NCBI RefSeq assembly: GCF_001191005.1
Contig: NZ_CP012201.1
Coordinates: 186,001 to 250,000, forward strand
Direction of reading: 5' to 3'
Length of the DNA stretch: 64,000 nucleotides
From: Massilia sp. NR 4-1
GTDB lineage: Bacteria; Pseudomonadota; Gammaproteobacteria; Burkholderiales; Burkholderiaceae_D
In this document: piece by piece, positions 1-7,507 of the stretch
Layout of the letters: each line of letters begins with the position of its first letter
How positions within the stretch are numbered: the first letter of the stretch is position 1
Made by a program: the position numbers and the translations under genes
The notes under the pieces: model-generated
The model's input: the letters and a program-made list of their open reading frames with translations, nothing else
What the model was told of the DNA's origin: nothing
Databases searched by the model: none

Positions 1-2405
1 ACCCGCAGCGCAAATGCGTGCTGCCTGAGCTGCTGCAGCGCGCGACGGCCATGCCCGTATATCAGATCAGCGACAATATGGCGATCGAACCGGACTGTGT
101 GTATGTGATTCCGCCCAATATGAGCCTGGCCTTTGCCAACGGCCTATTGTCCCTGGGACCGCTGTCCGGCCTGCGCGGACCGCGGTATCCCATCGACGCC
201 TTCTTCCGCGCGTTGGCGACGGAACGCCGCCAACTGGCCGCCGGCATCGTCTTTTCCGGCATGGGCAGCGATGGCACGGCCGGCCTGCGCGCGATCCGCG
301 AGGCGGGCGGCGTGACACTGGCCCAGCCGCCCGAATCGGCCAAATTCGATCCCATGCCGCGCAGCGCCATCGATGCGGGGGTGGTCGATATCACCGCCTT
401 GCCCGGCGAGATGCCGGAAAGACTGGGCAATGTCTGGTCGGTATCGCCCTATGTGCAGCAGGCGCGCGTGCGCGGCCGGCCGCACGCTCTGCAAGAGCTG
501 CTGGAACTGCTGCAAGCGCATACCGGCAATAACTTCAGCGACTACAAGATGAATACCGTCATGCGCCGCATCGACCGCCGCATGAAGCTGCAGCAAAGCC
601 AGTCGATGGAGCAGTATGTGCTGTTCCTGCGCGAGAATCCGGCCGAAATCGACCTGCTGTTCAAGGAGTTGCTGATCGGCGTGACCAGCTTCTTCCGCGA
701 CCCCAAGATGTGGGAGCATCTGAAGAGCTTCACGCTGCCGGCCATGGTCGCGGCCAATCCGGACGGTTGCGCCTTCAAGGCCTGGGTGCCGGCCTGCTCC
801 ACCGGGGAGGAAGCCTATTCCCTCGCCATCGTGTTCGACGAGGTGATGGAGTCGATCAACCCGCGCGGCAAATACTCGCTGCAGATTTTTGCCACCGACC
901 TCGATCCGGACGCGATCGACCGCGCGCGCCAGGGTGTTTTCAGCCGCAATATCGAGGAAAGCGTTTCGGCCGAGCGCCTGTGCCACTACTTTATCGACGA
1001 TGGCGTCGGCTTCCGCATCCGCAAGGATCTGCGCAATTCCATCATTTTCGCGCAGCAGAATGTGATCTCCGATCCGCCATTCACCAAGTTGGATATTCTC
1101 AGCTGCCGCAACCTGCTGATATATTTCACCCATAAGCTGCAAGAGCACCTGATTCCGCTATTCCATTACGCCCTCAAGCGCGATGGTTTCCTGCTGCTAG
1201 GCAGTGCCGACACGCCGGGTAATTTCACGGAGCTGTTTGCCTCCGTGCCCGGTTCGGGGCGCGTCTATCAGCGGCTGGACGCGGCGGTGCATCGGGTCAG
1301 CCATTATTTTCCGACCAAGGTGGTATCGGCCAATGTTCCATTGTCAAACGAAGCTAGGACAGTATCCATGACGGGCAATCTGCAGTCCCAAGTCGAGCAT
1401 CTGCTGCTCAAAAAACACTCGCCAGCGGCTGTCCTGCTGAGTAAAGAAGGCGATATCCTGTACATTCACGGGCGCACCGGCACCTTCCTGGAACCGGCGG
1501 CGGGCAAGGCCAACTGGAATATCCACGCCATGGCGCGCGACGGTTTGCGCTACCACCTGGCCGAATTGCTGGAACAGGCCAACCTCAGCGGCAAGCAGGA
1601 GGCGCTGCGCGGCCTGCTGCTGAAAGACAGCGAGAACCGCTCGCTGCTGGTCGATGTCACGGCCGAGAAACTGCCCGACAGCGACGCGGCCGAGGGCATG
1701 CTGCTGCTGACATTCCACGCCACGCCGGCGCCGGTGGGCAAGCGCCACCGCGGCGGTTCGCTCAATCCGCACCAGGTGGAGCTGGAGCAGCAACTGGCCC
1801 AGGCGCGCATGGAAATCCATTCCGTGCGCGACGAGATGCAGACCTCGCGCGAGGAACTCAAGTCGGCCAACGAGGAGCTGCAATCGACCAATGAGGAGCT
1901 GCAATCGACCAACGAGGAGCTGACCACCTCCAAGGAGGAAATGCAGTCCCTGAACGAGGAGCTGTATACCGTCAACGCGGAATTGCAGTCCAAGGTGGAC
2001 GACCTGTCGATGGCCAACAGCGATATGAAGAATCTGCTGAACAGCACCGACATCGCCGTCATCTATCTCGACAACTCCCTGCACATCCGCCGCTTCACCA
2101 CCCAGGCCACGCAGATCTACAAGCTGATTCCGGGCGATGTGAACCGGCCGCTGGGCGATATCGTGACCGACCTGATTTATCCGGAACTGGAAGACGATGC
2201 GCGCGAAGTGCTGCGCACCCTGGCGTTCTGCGAGAAGCAGATCGCCACCAAGGACGGACGCTGGTTCATGGTGCGGGTGCGGCCTTACCGCACCTTGGCC
2301 AATGTCATCGACGGCCTGGTCGCCACCTTCGTCAACATCACCGAGTTGAAGTCGCTGGAGGCGCGGTTGGAGGGGCCCGGCGGCCTTAACGGGGAGGCGC
2401 CGTAA
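1..2405 (+). CDS. CheB/CheR-type chemotaxis hybrid with C-terminal PAS domain (5' partial)
   Basis: The frame is open to the left edge, so the true start lies outside the window. Visible order: the end of a CheB methylesterase domain, with the GMGSDGTAGL motif carrying the catalytic Asp (the nucleophile Ser and His are off-window); a complete CheR methyltransferase domain, with MRRIDRRM in the N-terminal part, PACSTGEEAYS for S-adenosylmethionine binding and DILSCRNLLIYF; a long coiled coil built from near-identical heptads of the EELQSTN type (about 1850-2000); and a PAS domain at the end. By family, such proteins methylate and demethylate glutamates of chemoreceptor-like partners, or work as signalling scaffolds. 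The stop overlaps the start of the downstream sensor kinase (TAATG), so the two are translationally coupled and probably act in one pathway. There is no membrane segment; the protein is cytosolic. Confidence 0.9.
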   Translation, partial: PQRKCVLPELLQRATAMPVYQISDNMAIEPDCVYVIPPNMSLAFANGLLSLGPLSGLRGPRYPIDAFFRALATERRQLAAGIVFSGMGSDGTAGLRAIREAGGVTLAQPPESAKFDPMPRSAIDAGVVDITALPGEMPERLGNVWSVSPYVQQARVRGRPHALQELLELLQAHTGNNFSDYKMNTVMRRIDRRMKLQQSQSMEQYVLFLRENPAEIDLLFKELLIGVTSFFRDPKMWEHLKSFTLPAMVAANPDGCAFKAWVPACSTGEEAYSLAIVFDEVMESINPRGKYSLQIFATDLDPDAIDRARQGVFSRNIEESVSAERLCHYFIDDGVGFRIRKDLRNSIIFAQQNVISDPPFTKLDILSCRNLLIYFTHKLQEHLIPLFHYALKRDGFLLLGSADTPGNFTELFASVPGSGRVYQRLDAAVHRVSHYFPTKVVSANVPLSNEARTVSMTGNLQSQVEHLLLKKHSPAAVLLSKEGDILYIHGRTGTFLEPAAGKANWNIHAMARDGLRYHLAELLEQANLSGKQEALRGLLLKDSENRSLLVDVTAEKLPDSDAAEGMLLLTFHATPAPVGKRHRGGSLNPHQVELEQQLAQARMEIHSVRDEMQTSREELKSANEELQSTNEELQSTNEELTTSKEEMQSLNEELYTVNAELQSKVDDLSMANSDMKNLLNSTDIAVIYLDNSLHIRRFTTQATQIYKLIPGDVNRPLGDIVTDLIYPELEDDAREVLRTLAFCEKQIATKDGRWFMVRVRPYRTLANVIDGLVATFVNITELKSLEARLEGPGGLNGEAP

Positions 2406-3997
2406 TGTCCCGGCCTGCGCCTCCCGCCCGTATTCGGAGCGACATGCTGAAAGCATGGCATGAGGCGCAGGTCAGTCGTATCGAGCTGGAATTGCAGGCG
2501 GCGGCCCTGGCCGAGATGCACCGGCAAAAAGAAGAAGTTGAAGAGGATCTGAGCCGCTACACCGGGCTGTATGAGCAGGCGCCCGCCTGCTATCTTTCGC
2601 TCAGCCGCTCCGGCCGCATCGATGGCGCCAACCGCGCCGCCGCCGCCCTGCTGCGCCAGGCAAGGGCGGAGCTGATCGGCATGCATTTCGAGCAGTTCAT
2701 CGCGCCATGCTCCTTGCCCGACTGGCGCGGCCTGCTGGCGCGCCTGGACCGCCAGGGCAAGCCCTCGGCGGTGGAAGTCCAGTTGCAGGAGGAGCTGGGC
2801 GGCGCCTACCGGGTCAGGCTGGAGGCCAATTACAACGCCAGGAACGGCGGCTGCCGCATCATCCTCAGCGACATCAGCGACTGGCATGCGCGCGAAATGG
2901 CCCTGCAACGCGCCTTTGCCATGCTGGACAGCCTGGACGAGGGCATGGCGCTGACCAATGCCAGCGGACGCATTGTCAGCATCAATCCCGCCTTCAGCCA
3001 GCTGACCGCCTATCCTCCGGCGGCCGTCCTGGGGCGCTCGTTGCGCTTCCTGCGCCACCGTGAGCCTGGCGCCGCTTTTTACGCGGATATCTGGCGCAGC
3101 CTGTTATGCCGCGGCAGCTGGCAGGGCGAAGCCTGGGGCCAGCGCGCCGATGGCGGCGAGTTCCTGGCGGCGCTGTCGCTCAAGGTCATGCGCGACCCCG
3201 ATGGCCGGCAAACCAATCTGCTGGCCGTATTCTCCGACATCACCCAGCGCAAACGCGCCGAGATGGCGCTGCGCGAACTGCACCGCGAACTCGATACGCG
3301 CGTGCGGCTGCGCACCAGCGAGCTGGCCCAGGCCAACGCCCATCTGCGCCAGCTCAGCGCCCACCTGGCCGAGGTCAAGGAGGCCGAGCGCAAGCGCATC
3401 GCGCGCGAAATTCACGATGAGCTGGGACAGAATCTGCTGGCGCTGCGCATCGACATCTCCATGCTGCAGGCGCGCGCGGGCGCCAACCATCCGCGCCTGC
3501 GGCAGCGCGCCAGCCTGGCGCTGGAGAATGTGGATGCCACCATCCGCAGCGTGCGCAATATCATCAACGAGCTGCGCCCGGCGGTGCTCGACCTGGGGCT
3601 GCACGCGGCGCTGGAATGGCTGGTGCGCGATTTCGCCGTGCGCGGCCAGTTCGATTGCCGCCTGGTGGTGGCGGGCGACGCCCTGTTCGAACGCATCGAC
3701 GCCGAAAGCGGGGTGGTGCTGTTCCGCATCGTGCAGGAATCGCTGAGCAATGTACTGCGCCACGCCGCCGCCAGCCATGTGCGGGTGGAGCTGGCGGAGG
3801 AGGGCGACACGGTGCTGCTGCTGGTCGAGGACAATGGCGCCGGCATGGAAACCAGCCAGCGCGACAAGCCCGGCGCCTTCGGCCTGCTGGGCATTGCCGA
3901 ACGGGTAGAGGCCATGGGCGGGGCGCTGAGTATCGTATCCGCGCCGCGCGACGGCTGCCGCCTGAGCGTGCGCCTGGCGCTGCCGGCGCGCGCCTGA
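2405..3997 (+). CDS. PAS-domain sensor histidine kinase, NarL/DegS-type (HisKA_3)
   Basis: A 530-aa soluble kinase with no membrane segment. Two PAS-like domains (about residues 50-160 and 170-285) are followed by a helical linker, a HisKA_3 dimerisation domain with phospho-acceptor His at about 337 (REIHDELGQ), and an HATPase domain with the N-box ESLSNVLRHA and the G-box VEDNGAGM. HisKA_3 kinases normally pair with LuxR/NarL-type response regulators; none is encoded next door, so the partner is outside the window or elsewhere. The start overlaps the stop of the CheB/CheR/PAS gene by one base. In many relatives the CheB/CheR part and the kinase part are one polypeptide, so this looks like a split form. 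The next gene has its own promoter. Confidence 0.9.
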   Translation: MSRPAPPARIRSDMLKAWHEAQVSRIELELQAAALAEMHRQKEEVEEDLSRYTGLYEQAPACYLSLSRSGRIDGANRAAAALLRQARAELIGMHFEQFIAPCSLPDWRGLLARLDRQGKPSAVEVQLQEELGGAYRVRLEANYNARNGGCRIILSDISDWHAREMALQRAFAMLDSLDEGMALTNASGRIVSINPAFSQLTAYPPAAVLGRSLRFLRHREPGAAFYADIWRSLLCRGSWQGEAWGQRADGGEFLAALSLKVMRDPDGRQTNLLAVFSDITQRKRAEMALRELHRELDTRVRLRTSELAQANAHLRQLSAHLAEVKEAERKRIAREIHDELGQNLLALRIDISMLQARAGANHPRLRQRASLALENVDATIRSVRNIINELRPAVLDLGLHAALEWLVRDFAVRGQFDCRLVVAGDALFERIDAESGVVLFRIVQESLSNVLRHAAASHVRVELAEEGDTVLLLVEDNGAGMETSQRDKPGAFGLLGIAERVEAMGGALSIVSAPRDGCRLSVRLALPARA

Positions 3998-4013
3998 AGC
4001 TGTCAAAAAAGTA

Positions 4014-4042
4014 TTTTCACGCGGAAGAGTAAGGCATATACT
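4014..4042 (+). promoter_or_regulatory. Sigma-70-like promoter of the S46 peptidase gene
   Basis: TTTTCA at 4014-4019, a 17-base spacer and TATACT at 4037-4042. A start site near 4049 would give a leader of about 23 bases before the TTG start at 4072. Read by eye only. Confidence 0.45.
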
Positions 4043-4071
4043 GCCCCCGCATCCACACACAGGGGTAAATC

Positions 4072-6207
4072 TTGTATAAATTGCTCGTTCTCCCGGCCGC
4101 GCTGCTGGGCGTTTTCGCTTCTGCCCACGCCGACGAAGGCCAATGGCAACCGCACCAGCTGCCGCAACTGAAGTCCGAATTGAAACGCATCGGCATCGCC
4201 ATCCCGGCGGAAAAGCTGGCCGACCTGTCCAAGCACCCGATGAGCGCCATCGTCTCGCTGGACGGCTGCTCCGCTTCCTTCGTGTCGCCTGAAGGCCTGG
4301 TGGTCACCAACCACCACTGCGCCTACGGCGCCATCCAGCGCAATTCGACCGCCGAGAAGAACTACATCAGCAATGGCTTCCTGGCCAAGACCCGTGCCGA
4401 AGAACTGCCGGCCGGCCCCAACTCCCTGGTCTACGTCACCGACAAGGTCGAAAACGTGACCGAACGCGTGCTCAAGGGCCTGGACAAGCTGACCGGCCGC
4501 GCGCGCCATGAAGCCGTTCAGGACAGCATCAAGAAACTGATCGCCGAATGCGAATCGGACAAGATCTACCGCTGCTCCGTGCCGGCCTTCCACCGCGGCG
4601 CCGAGTATTACCGCATCCGCCAGATGATGATCCGTGACGTGCGCCTGGTGTACGCGCCGTCCGACAAGATCGGCAACTACGGCGGCGACATCGACAACTA
4701 CGAATGGCCGCGCCACACCGGCGACTACTCCTTCCTGCGCGCTTACGTGGGCAAGGACGGCCGCCCGGCCGACCCGTCGCCGGACAATGTGCCGTATAAA
4801 TCCAAGGACTTCCTGGTGGTTTCCGCCGAAGGCCTGAAAAACGGCGATCCGATCCTGCTGGCCGGCTACCCGGGCCGTACCAGCCGCTACAAGCTGCCGT
4901 CGGAAATCCGCTATGCGCGCGACCTGAGCTACCCGGCCATGGTGGCCGAATACCAGGCCGACCTGGACACCATCGCCGCCGCCACCAAGGGCAACGAAGC
5001 GAACGTGGTGCGCTACGCCAGCGTGGCCAAGTCCATCAACAACCGCATGAAGAAAACCCAGGGCCTGCTGGATGGCTTCGCGCGCAAGGACATCGCCGCC
5101 ATCAAGGATGTGCAGGACGCCGAATTCCGCGGCTGGTACAACCAGCAGCCTAACGTCTCCAAGACCATGCTGTCCGAACTGGACGCCGTGATCGCCGCCG
5201 ACATGGCCCTGAATGACGAGGAATTCGCCTGGGGCATGGCGACCAACAGCGATCTGCTGAAGAGCGCCCGCACCCTGTACCGCCTGGCGCTGGAACGCCA
5301 GAAGCCGAACGAGCAGCGCAAGGCCGGCTACCAGGACCGCGACCTGAGCTTCATCAAGGCCCGCCTGACCCGTCTGGAACAATCGCTGGCGCTGCCGGTG
5401 GACCAGGCCCGCTTCGCCGGCGGCCTGCAACGCTACGCCAAGCTGGCGGCCAAGTCCCATCCGCAAGGCCTGGACGCGCTGCTGCCGGCCGTGGACGCCG
5501 TGCCGGCCCTGTACCAGAACTCGAAACTGGGCGACACCGCCCAGCGCCTGGCCCTGCTCGACAAGGATGCCGCCGCCTTCACCGGCTCCAGCGACGCCTT
5601 CGTGCAGCTGGTCGTGAAACTGCACGGCATCGACGAATCGCTGGAAAACCGCCGCAAGGAAGTGGACGGCAACCTGGAACGCATCATCCCGCAATACATG
5701 GGCGCCGTGATCGCGTGGAAGAAATCCCAGGGCAAGCCGGTCTACCCGGATGCCAACTCCACCCTGCGCGTGACCTACGGCACCGTGTCGCCCTACTCGC
5801 CGCGTGACGGCGTGACGAAAGGCCCGTTCACCACGGTGGAAGGCATCGTCGAGAAGCACACCGGCAAGGAGCCCTTCATCGCGCCGCAAAACCTGATCGA
5901 CGCCGTCAAGGCCAAGCGCTACGGCCAGTTCAAGGATCCGGTCCTGGGCACCGTGCCGGTCAACTTCCTGACCAGCGCCGACACCACCGGCGGCAACTCC
6001 GGTTCGGCCGTGATGAACAAGCACGGCGAACTGATTGGCCTGAACTTCGACTCCACCTACGAGTCCATCACCAAGGACTGGTACTTCGACCGCGGCATCA
6101 CCCGCGCCATCCACCTGGATGCGCGCTATATGCTGTGGGTGATGAAGGAAGTCGACCACGCCGACAACCTGCTGAAAGAAATGACGATCAAGTATCCAAA
6201 ACACTGA
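4072..6207 (+). CDS. S46 family dipeptidyl-peptidase (DPP7/DPP11-like)
   Basis: A 711-aa secreted serine exopeptidase, the usual size for family S46. By family it removes dipeptides from the N-terminus of oligopeptides in the periplasm. The N-terminus is a signal peptide ending near FASAHA at residue 20. The chymotrypsin-like triad is visible: His in VVTNHHCAYG (residues 81-82), Asp in YGGDIDNYEWPRHTGD (about 206-208), and Ser in TGGNSGSA (about 643). Translation probably starts at TTG 4072, because an AGGGG ribosome site lies 6 bases upstream and the reading frame begins directly with the signal peptide. I cannot tell from the sequence whether it prefers hydrophobic (DPP7) or acidic (DPP11) P1 residues. 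It is monocistronic, with its own promoter and a strong terminator. Confidence 0.92.
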   Translation: MYKLLVLPAALLGVFASAHADEGQWQPHQLPQLKSELKRIGIAIPAEKLADLSKHPMSAIVSLDGCSASFVSPEGLVVTNHHCAYGAIQRNSTAEKNYISNGFLAKTRAEELPAGPNSLVYVTDKVENVTERVLKGLDKLTGRARHEAVQDSIKKLIAECESDKIYRCSVPAFHRGAEYYRIRQMMIRDVRLVYAPSDKIGNYGGDIDNYEWPRHTGDYSFLRAYVGKDGRPADPSPDNVPYKSKDFLVVSAEGLKNGDPILLAGYPGRTSRYKLPSEIRYARDLSYPAMVAEYQADLDTIAAATKGNEANVVRYASVAKSINNRMKKTQGLLDGFARKDIAAIKDVQDAEFRGWYNQQPNVSKTMLSELDAVIAADMALNDEEFAWGMATNSDLLKSARTLYRLALERQKPNEQRKAGYQDRDLSFIKARLTRLEQSLALPVDQARFAGGLQRYAKLAAKSHPQGLDALLPAVDAVPALYQNSKLGDTAQRLALLDKDAAAFTGSSDAFVQLVVKLHGIDESLENRRKEVDGNLERIIPQYMGAVIAWKKSQGKPVYPDANSTLRVTYGTVSPYSPRDGVTKGPFTTVEGIVEKHTGKEPFIAPQNLIDAVKAKRYGQFKDPVLGTVPVNFLTSADTTGGNSGSAVMNKHGELIGLNFDSTYESITKDWYFDRGITRAIHLDARYMLWVMKEVDHADNLLKEMTIKYPKH

Positions 6208-6227
6208 TCTGATTTGATTCGCATCGC

Positions 6228-6259
6228 AAAACGGGGCCGCGCGCCCCGTTTTGTTTTTT
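6228..6259 (+). terminator. Rho-independent terminator after the S46 peptidase
   Basis: A 10-bp perfect stem (6228-6237 with 6243-6252), a 5-base loop and a T-rich run to 6259. It lies 20 bases after the peptidase stop. Confidence 0.85.
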
Positions 6260-6293
6260 CGGCCCATGCGCGGACGGGCAAGGCAGGCTGCGC

Positions 6294-6299
6294 TATAAT
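6294..6299 (+). promoter_or_regulatory. Consensus -10 box upstream of pnuC
   Basis: TATAAT 25 bases before the pnuC ATG. No good -35 is seen 16-18 bases upstream, so the promoter call rests on the -10 and on its position after a terminator. Confidence 0.4.
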
Positions 6300-6323
6300 C
6301 CCCGGTCCTGCCAAGTCCCTGCC

Positions 6324-6959
6324 ATGAACGAAACCCTTTCCCTGTTTGGCTTTGCCACCACGCCGCTTGAGCTGATTTCCTTTGTACTGTCGGTCGCCAC
6401 GGTCTGGCTGAATATCCACCAGAAGCACTGGGCCTGGTTGTTCGCGATCGTCGCATCCGCCACTTATGGCGTGGTGTTCTTCAATTCTCGCCTGTATGGC
6501 GATATGGGCCTGCAGCTGGTCTTCATCAGCGTTTCGGTCTGGGGCTGGTATCAATGGCTGCATGGCGACGCCACGCACGAACAATTGCCGGTGACGGCCC
6601 TGAATGCGCACCAGCGCTGGCTGGCGGCTTCAAGCTGGCTGCTCGCCTTCGGCGTGCTGGCCTGGTTCCTCAAAACCTACACCGATACCGACGTCCCGAA
6701 CTCCGATGGCTTCCTCACCGCCGGCAGCCTGGTGGGCCAGGTGCTGCTGTCGCGCAAAAAGCTGGAAAATTGGGTGGTCTGGATCGTGGTCGACATCCTC
6801 TACGTCGCGCTGTACGTGCACAAAGGCCTGATGTTGACGGCCGTCCTGTACGGCATGTTTGTGGTGATGGCCGCGATCGGCCTGCGCGCCTGGATGAAAT
6901 CGGCGGCTGGCGAAGCGGCGGCGGCCGAGGCGGACCGCGATGCCATGGTGCTGAAATGA
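6324..6959 (+). CDS. pnuC: Nicotinamide riboside transporter PnuC
   Basis: A 211-aa inner-membrane protein with about seven hydrophobic segments. Family marks are the WGWYQW motif near residue 76 and the C-terminal NWVVWIVVDILYVALYVHKG block. PnuC carries nicotinamide riboside by facilitated diffusion, and uptake is driven by phosphorylation inside the cell. That fits the next gene: its ATG overlaps the pnuC stop (ATGA) and encodes a P-loop kinase of the NadR type. No ribosome site of note precedes the ATG, and I see no known NAD riboswitch in the 60-base leader. Confidence 0.9.
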   Translation: MNETLSLFGFATTPLELISFVLSVATVWLNIHQKHWAWLFAIVASATYGVVFFNSRLYGDMGLQLVFISVSVWGWYQWLHGDATHEQLPVTALNAHQRWLAASSWLLAFGVLAWFLKTYTDTDVPNSDGFLTAGSLVGQVLLSRKKLENWVVWIVVDILYVALYVHKGLMLTAVLYGMFVVMAAIGLRAWMKSAAGEAAAAEADRDAMVLK

Positions 6960-7471
6960 GGCAGCCGTTTCGTGTGGCGATCCTGGGCAGCGCATCGTCC
7001 GGCAAGACGACACTGGCCGCCGCATTGGCCGAAAAATATGGCGCCTTGTGGGTCCCGGAATACCTGCGCGAGTTTGTCGATACGCTCCAGCGCGTTCCGG
7101 TCGAATCGGACCAGATCCACATCGCCCGCACCCAGGTCGCACGCGAAGATGCCGCCGCCGCGCAAGGCGGCCGCTTCCTGTTCTGCGACACCACGCCGCT
7201 CATGACATCGGTCTACAGCCGCCATTACTTCGGCGGCATCGACGCCGAGCTCGAAGCGCTGACCGCCTCCCATCCTTACGACGTCACGCTGGTGTGCGCC
7301 GCCGACATCCCCTGGATCCCTGATGGCCTGCACCGCGAAAACCAGGACCTGAGCGGCACGATCAACGGCTATCTCAATGAAGAATTGGCGCGCCGCGCCA
7401 TTCCCCACACCCGCATCCAGGGCCCCCTGGCCGAACGTCTGCAGCAAGTCGCCCGGCTGCTCGGCCAGTAG
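6956..7471 (+). CDS. NadR-like ribosylnicotinamide kinase (AAA family ATPase)
   Basis: 171 aa. The start overlaps the pnuC stop by 4 bases, which fixes the start although the frame stays open further upstream. The Walker A motif GSASSGKTT is at about residues 10-18, and FLFCDTTPLMTSVYS fits the second half of the P-loop kinase fold. Sequence and position match the C-terminal ribosylnicotinamide kinase domain of NadR. The adenylyltransferase and the DNA-binding domains of enterobacterial NadR are absent, so this is a stand-alone kinase that would trap imported nicotinamide riboside as NMN. Related proteins are often annotated only as ATP-binding proteins. Confidence 0.8.
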   Translation: MRQPFRVAILGSASSGKTTLAAALAEKYGALWVPEYLREFVDTLQRVPVESDQIHIARTQVAREDAAAAQGGRFLFCDTTPLMTSVYSRHYFGGIDAELEALTASHPYDVTLVCAADIPWIPDGLHRENQDLSGTINGYLNEELARRAIPHTRIQGPLAERLQQVARLLGQ

Positions 7472-7497
7472 CACCGTGGGGCCGGACCCCACGGTGC
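7471..7497. terminator. Perfect hairpin between convergent genes
   Basis: An 11-bp perfect stem (7471-7481 with 7487-7497) and a 5-base loop. It sits between the end of the kinase gene and the convergent end of the TonB receptor gene. There is no T run on either side, so it is either a weak bidirectional terminator or an RNA-end-protecting hairpin. Confidence 0.5.
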
Positions 7498-7507
7498 GCA
7501 TGCCCGC

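Noticed and set aside
1850..2000. DNA tandem repeat
   Set aside because: The near-repeated 21-base units are codons of a heptad coiled coil, which explains them fully.
4003..6456. Long minus-strand open frame opposite the S46 peptidase
   Set aside because: It lies antisense to a well-supported gene, has no site or family motif, and its His/Gln/Val/Gly-rich content is the shadow of codon bias in GC-rich DNA. Similar shadows lie opposite the TonB receptor, the acylases, the M16 peptidases and the kinase operon.
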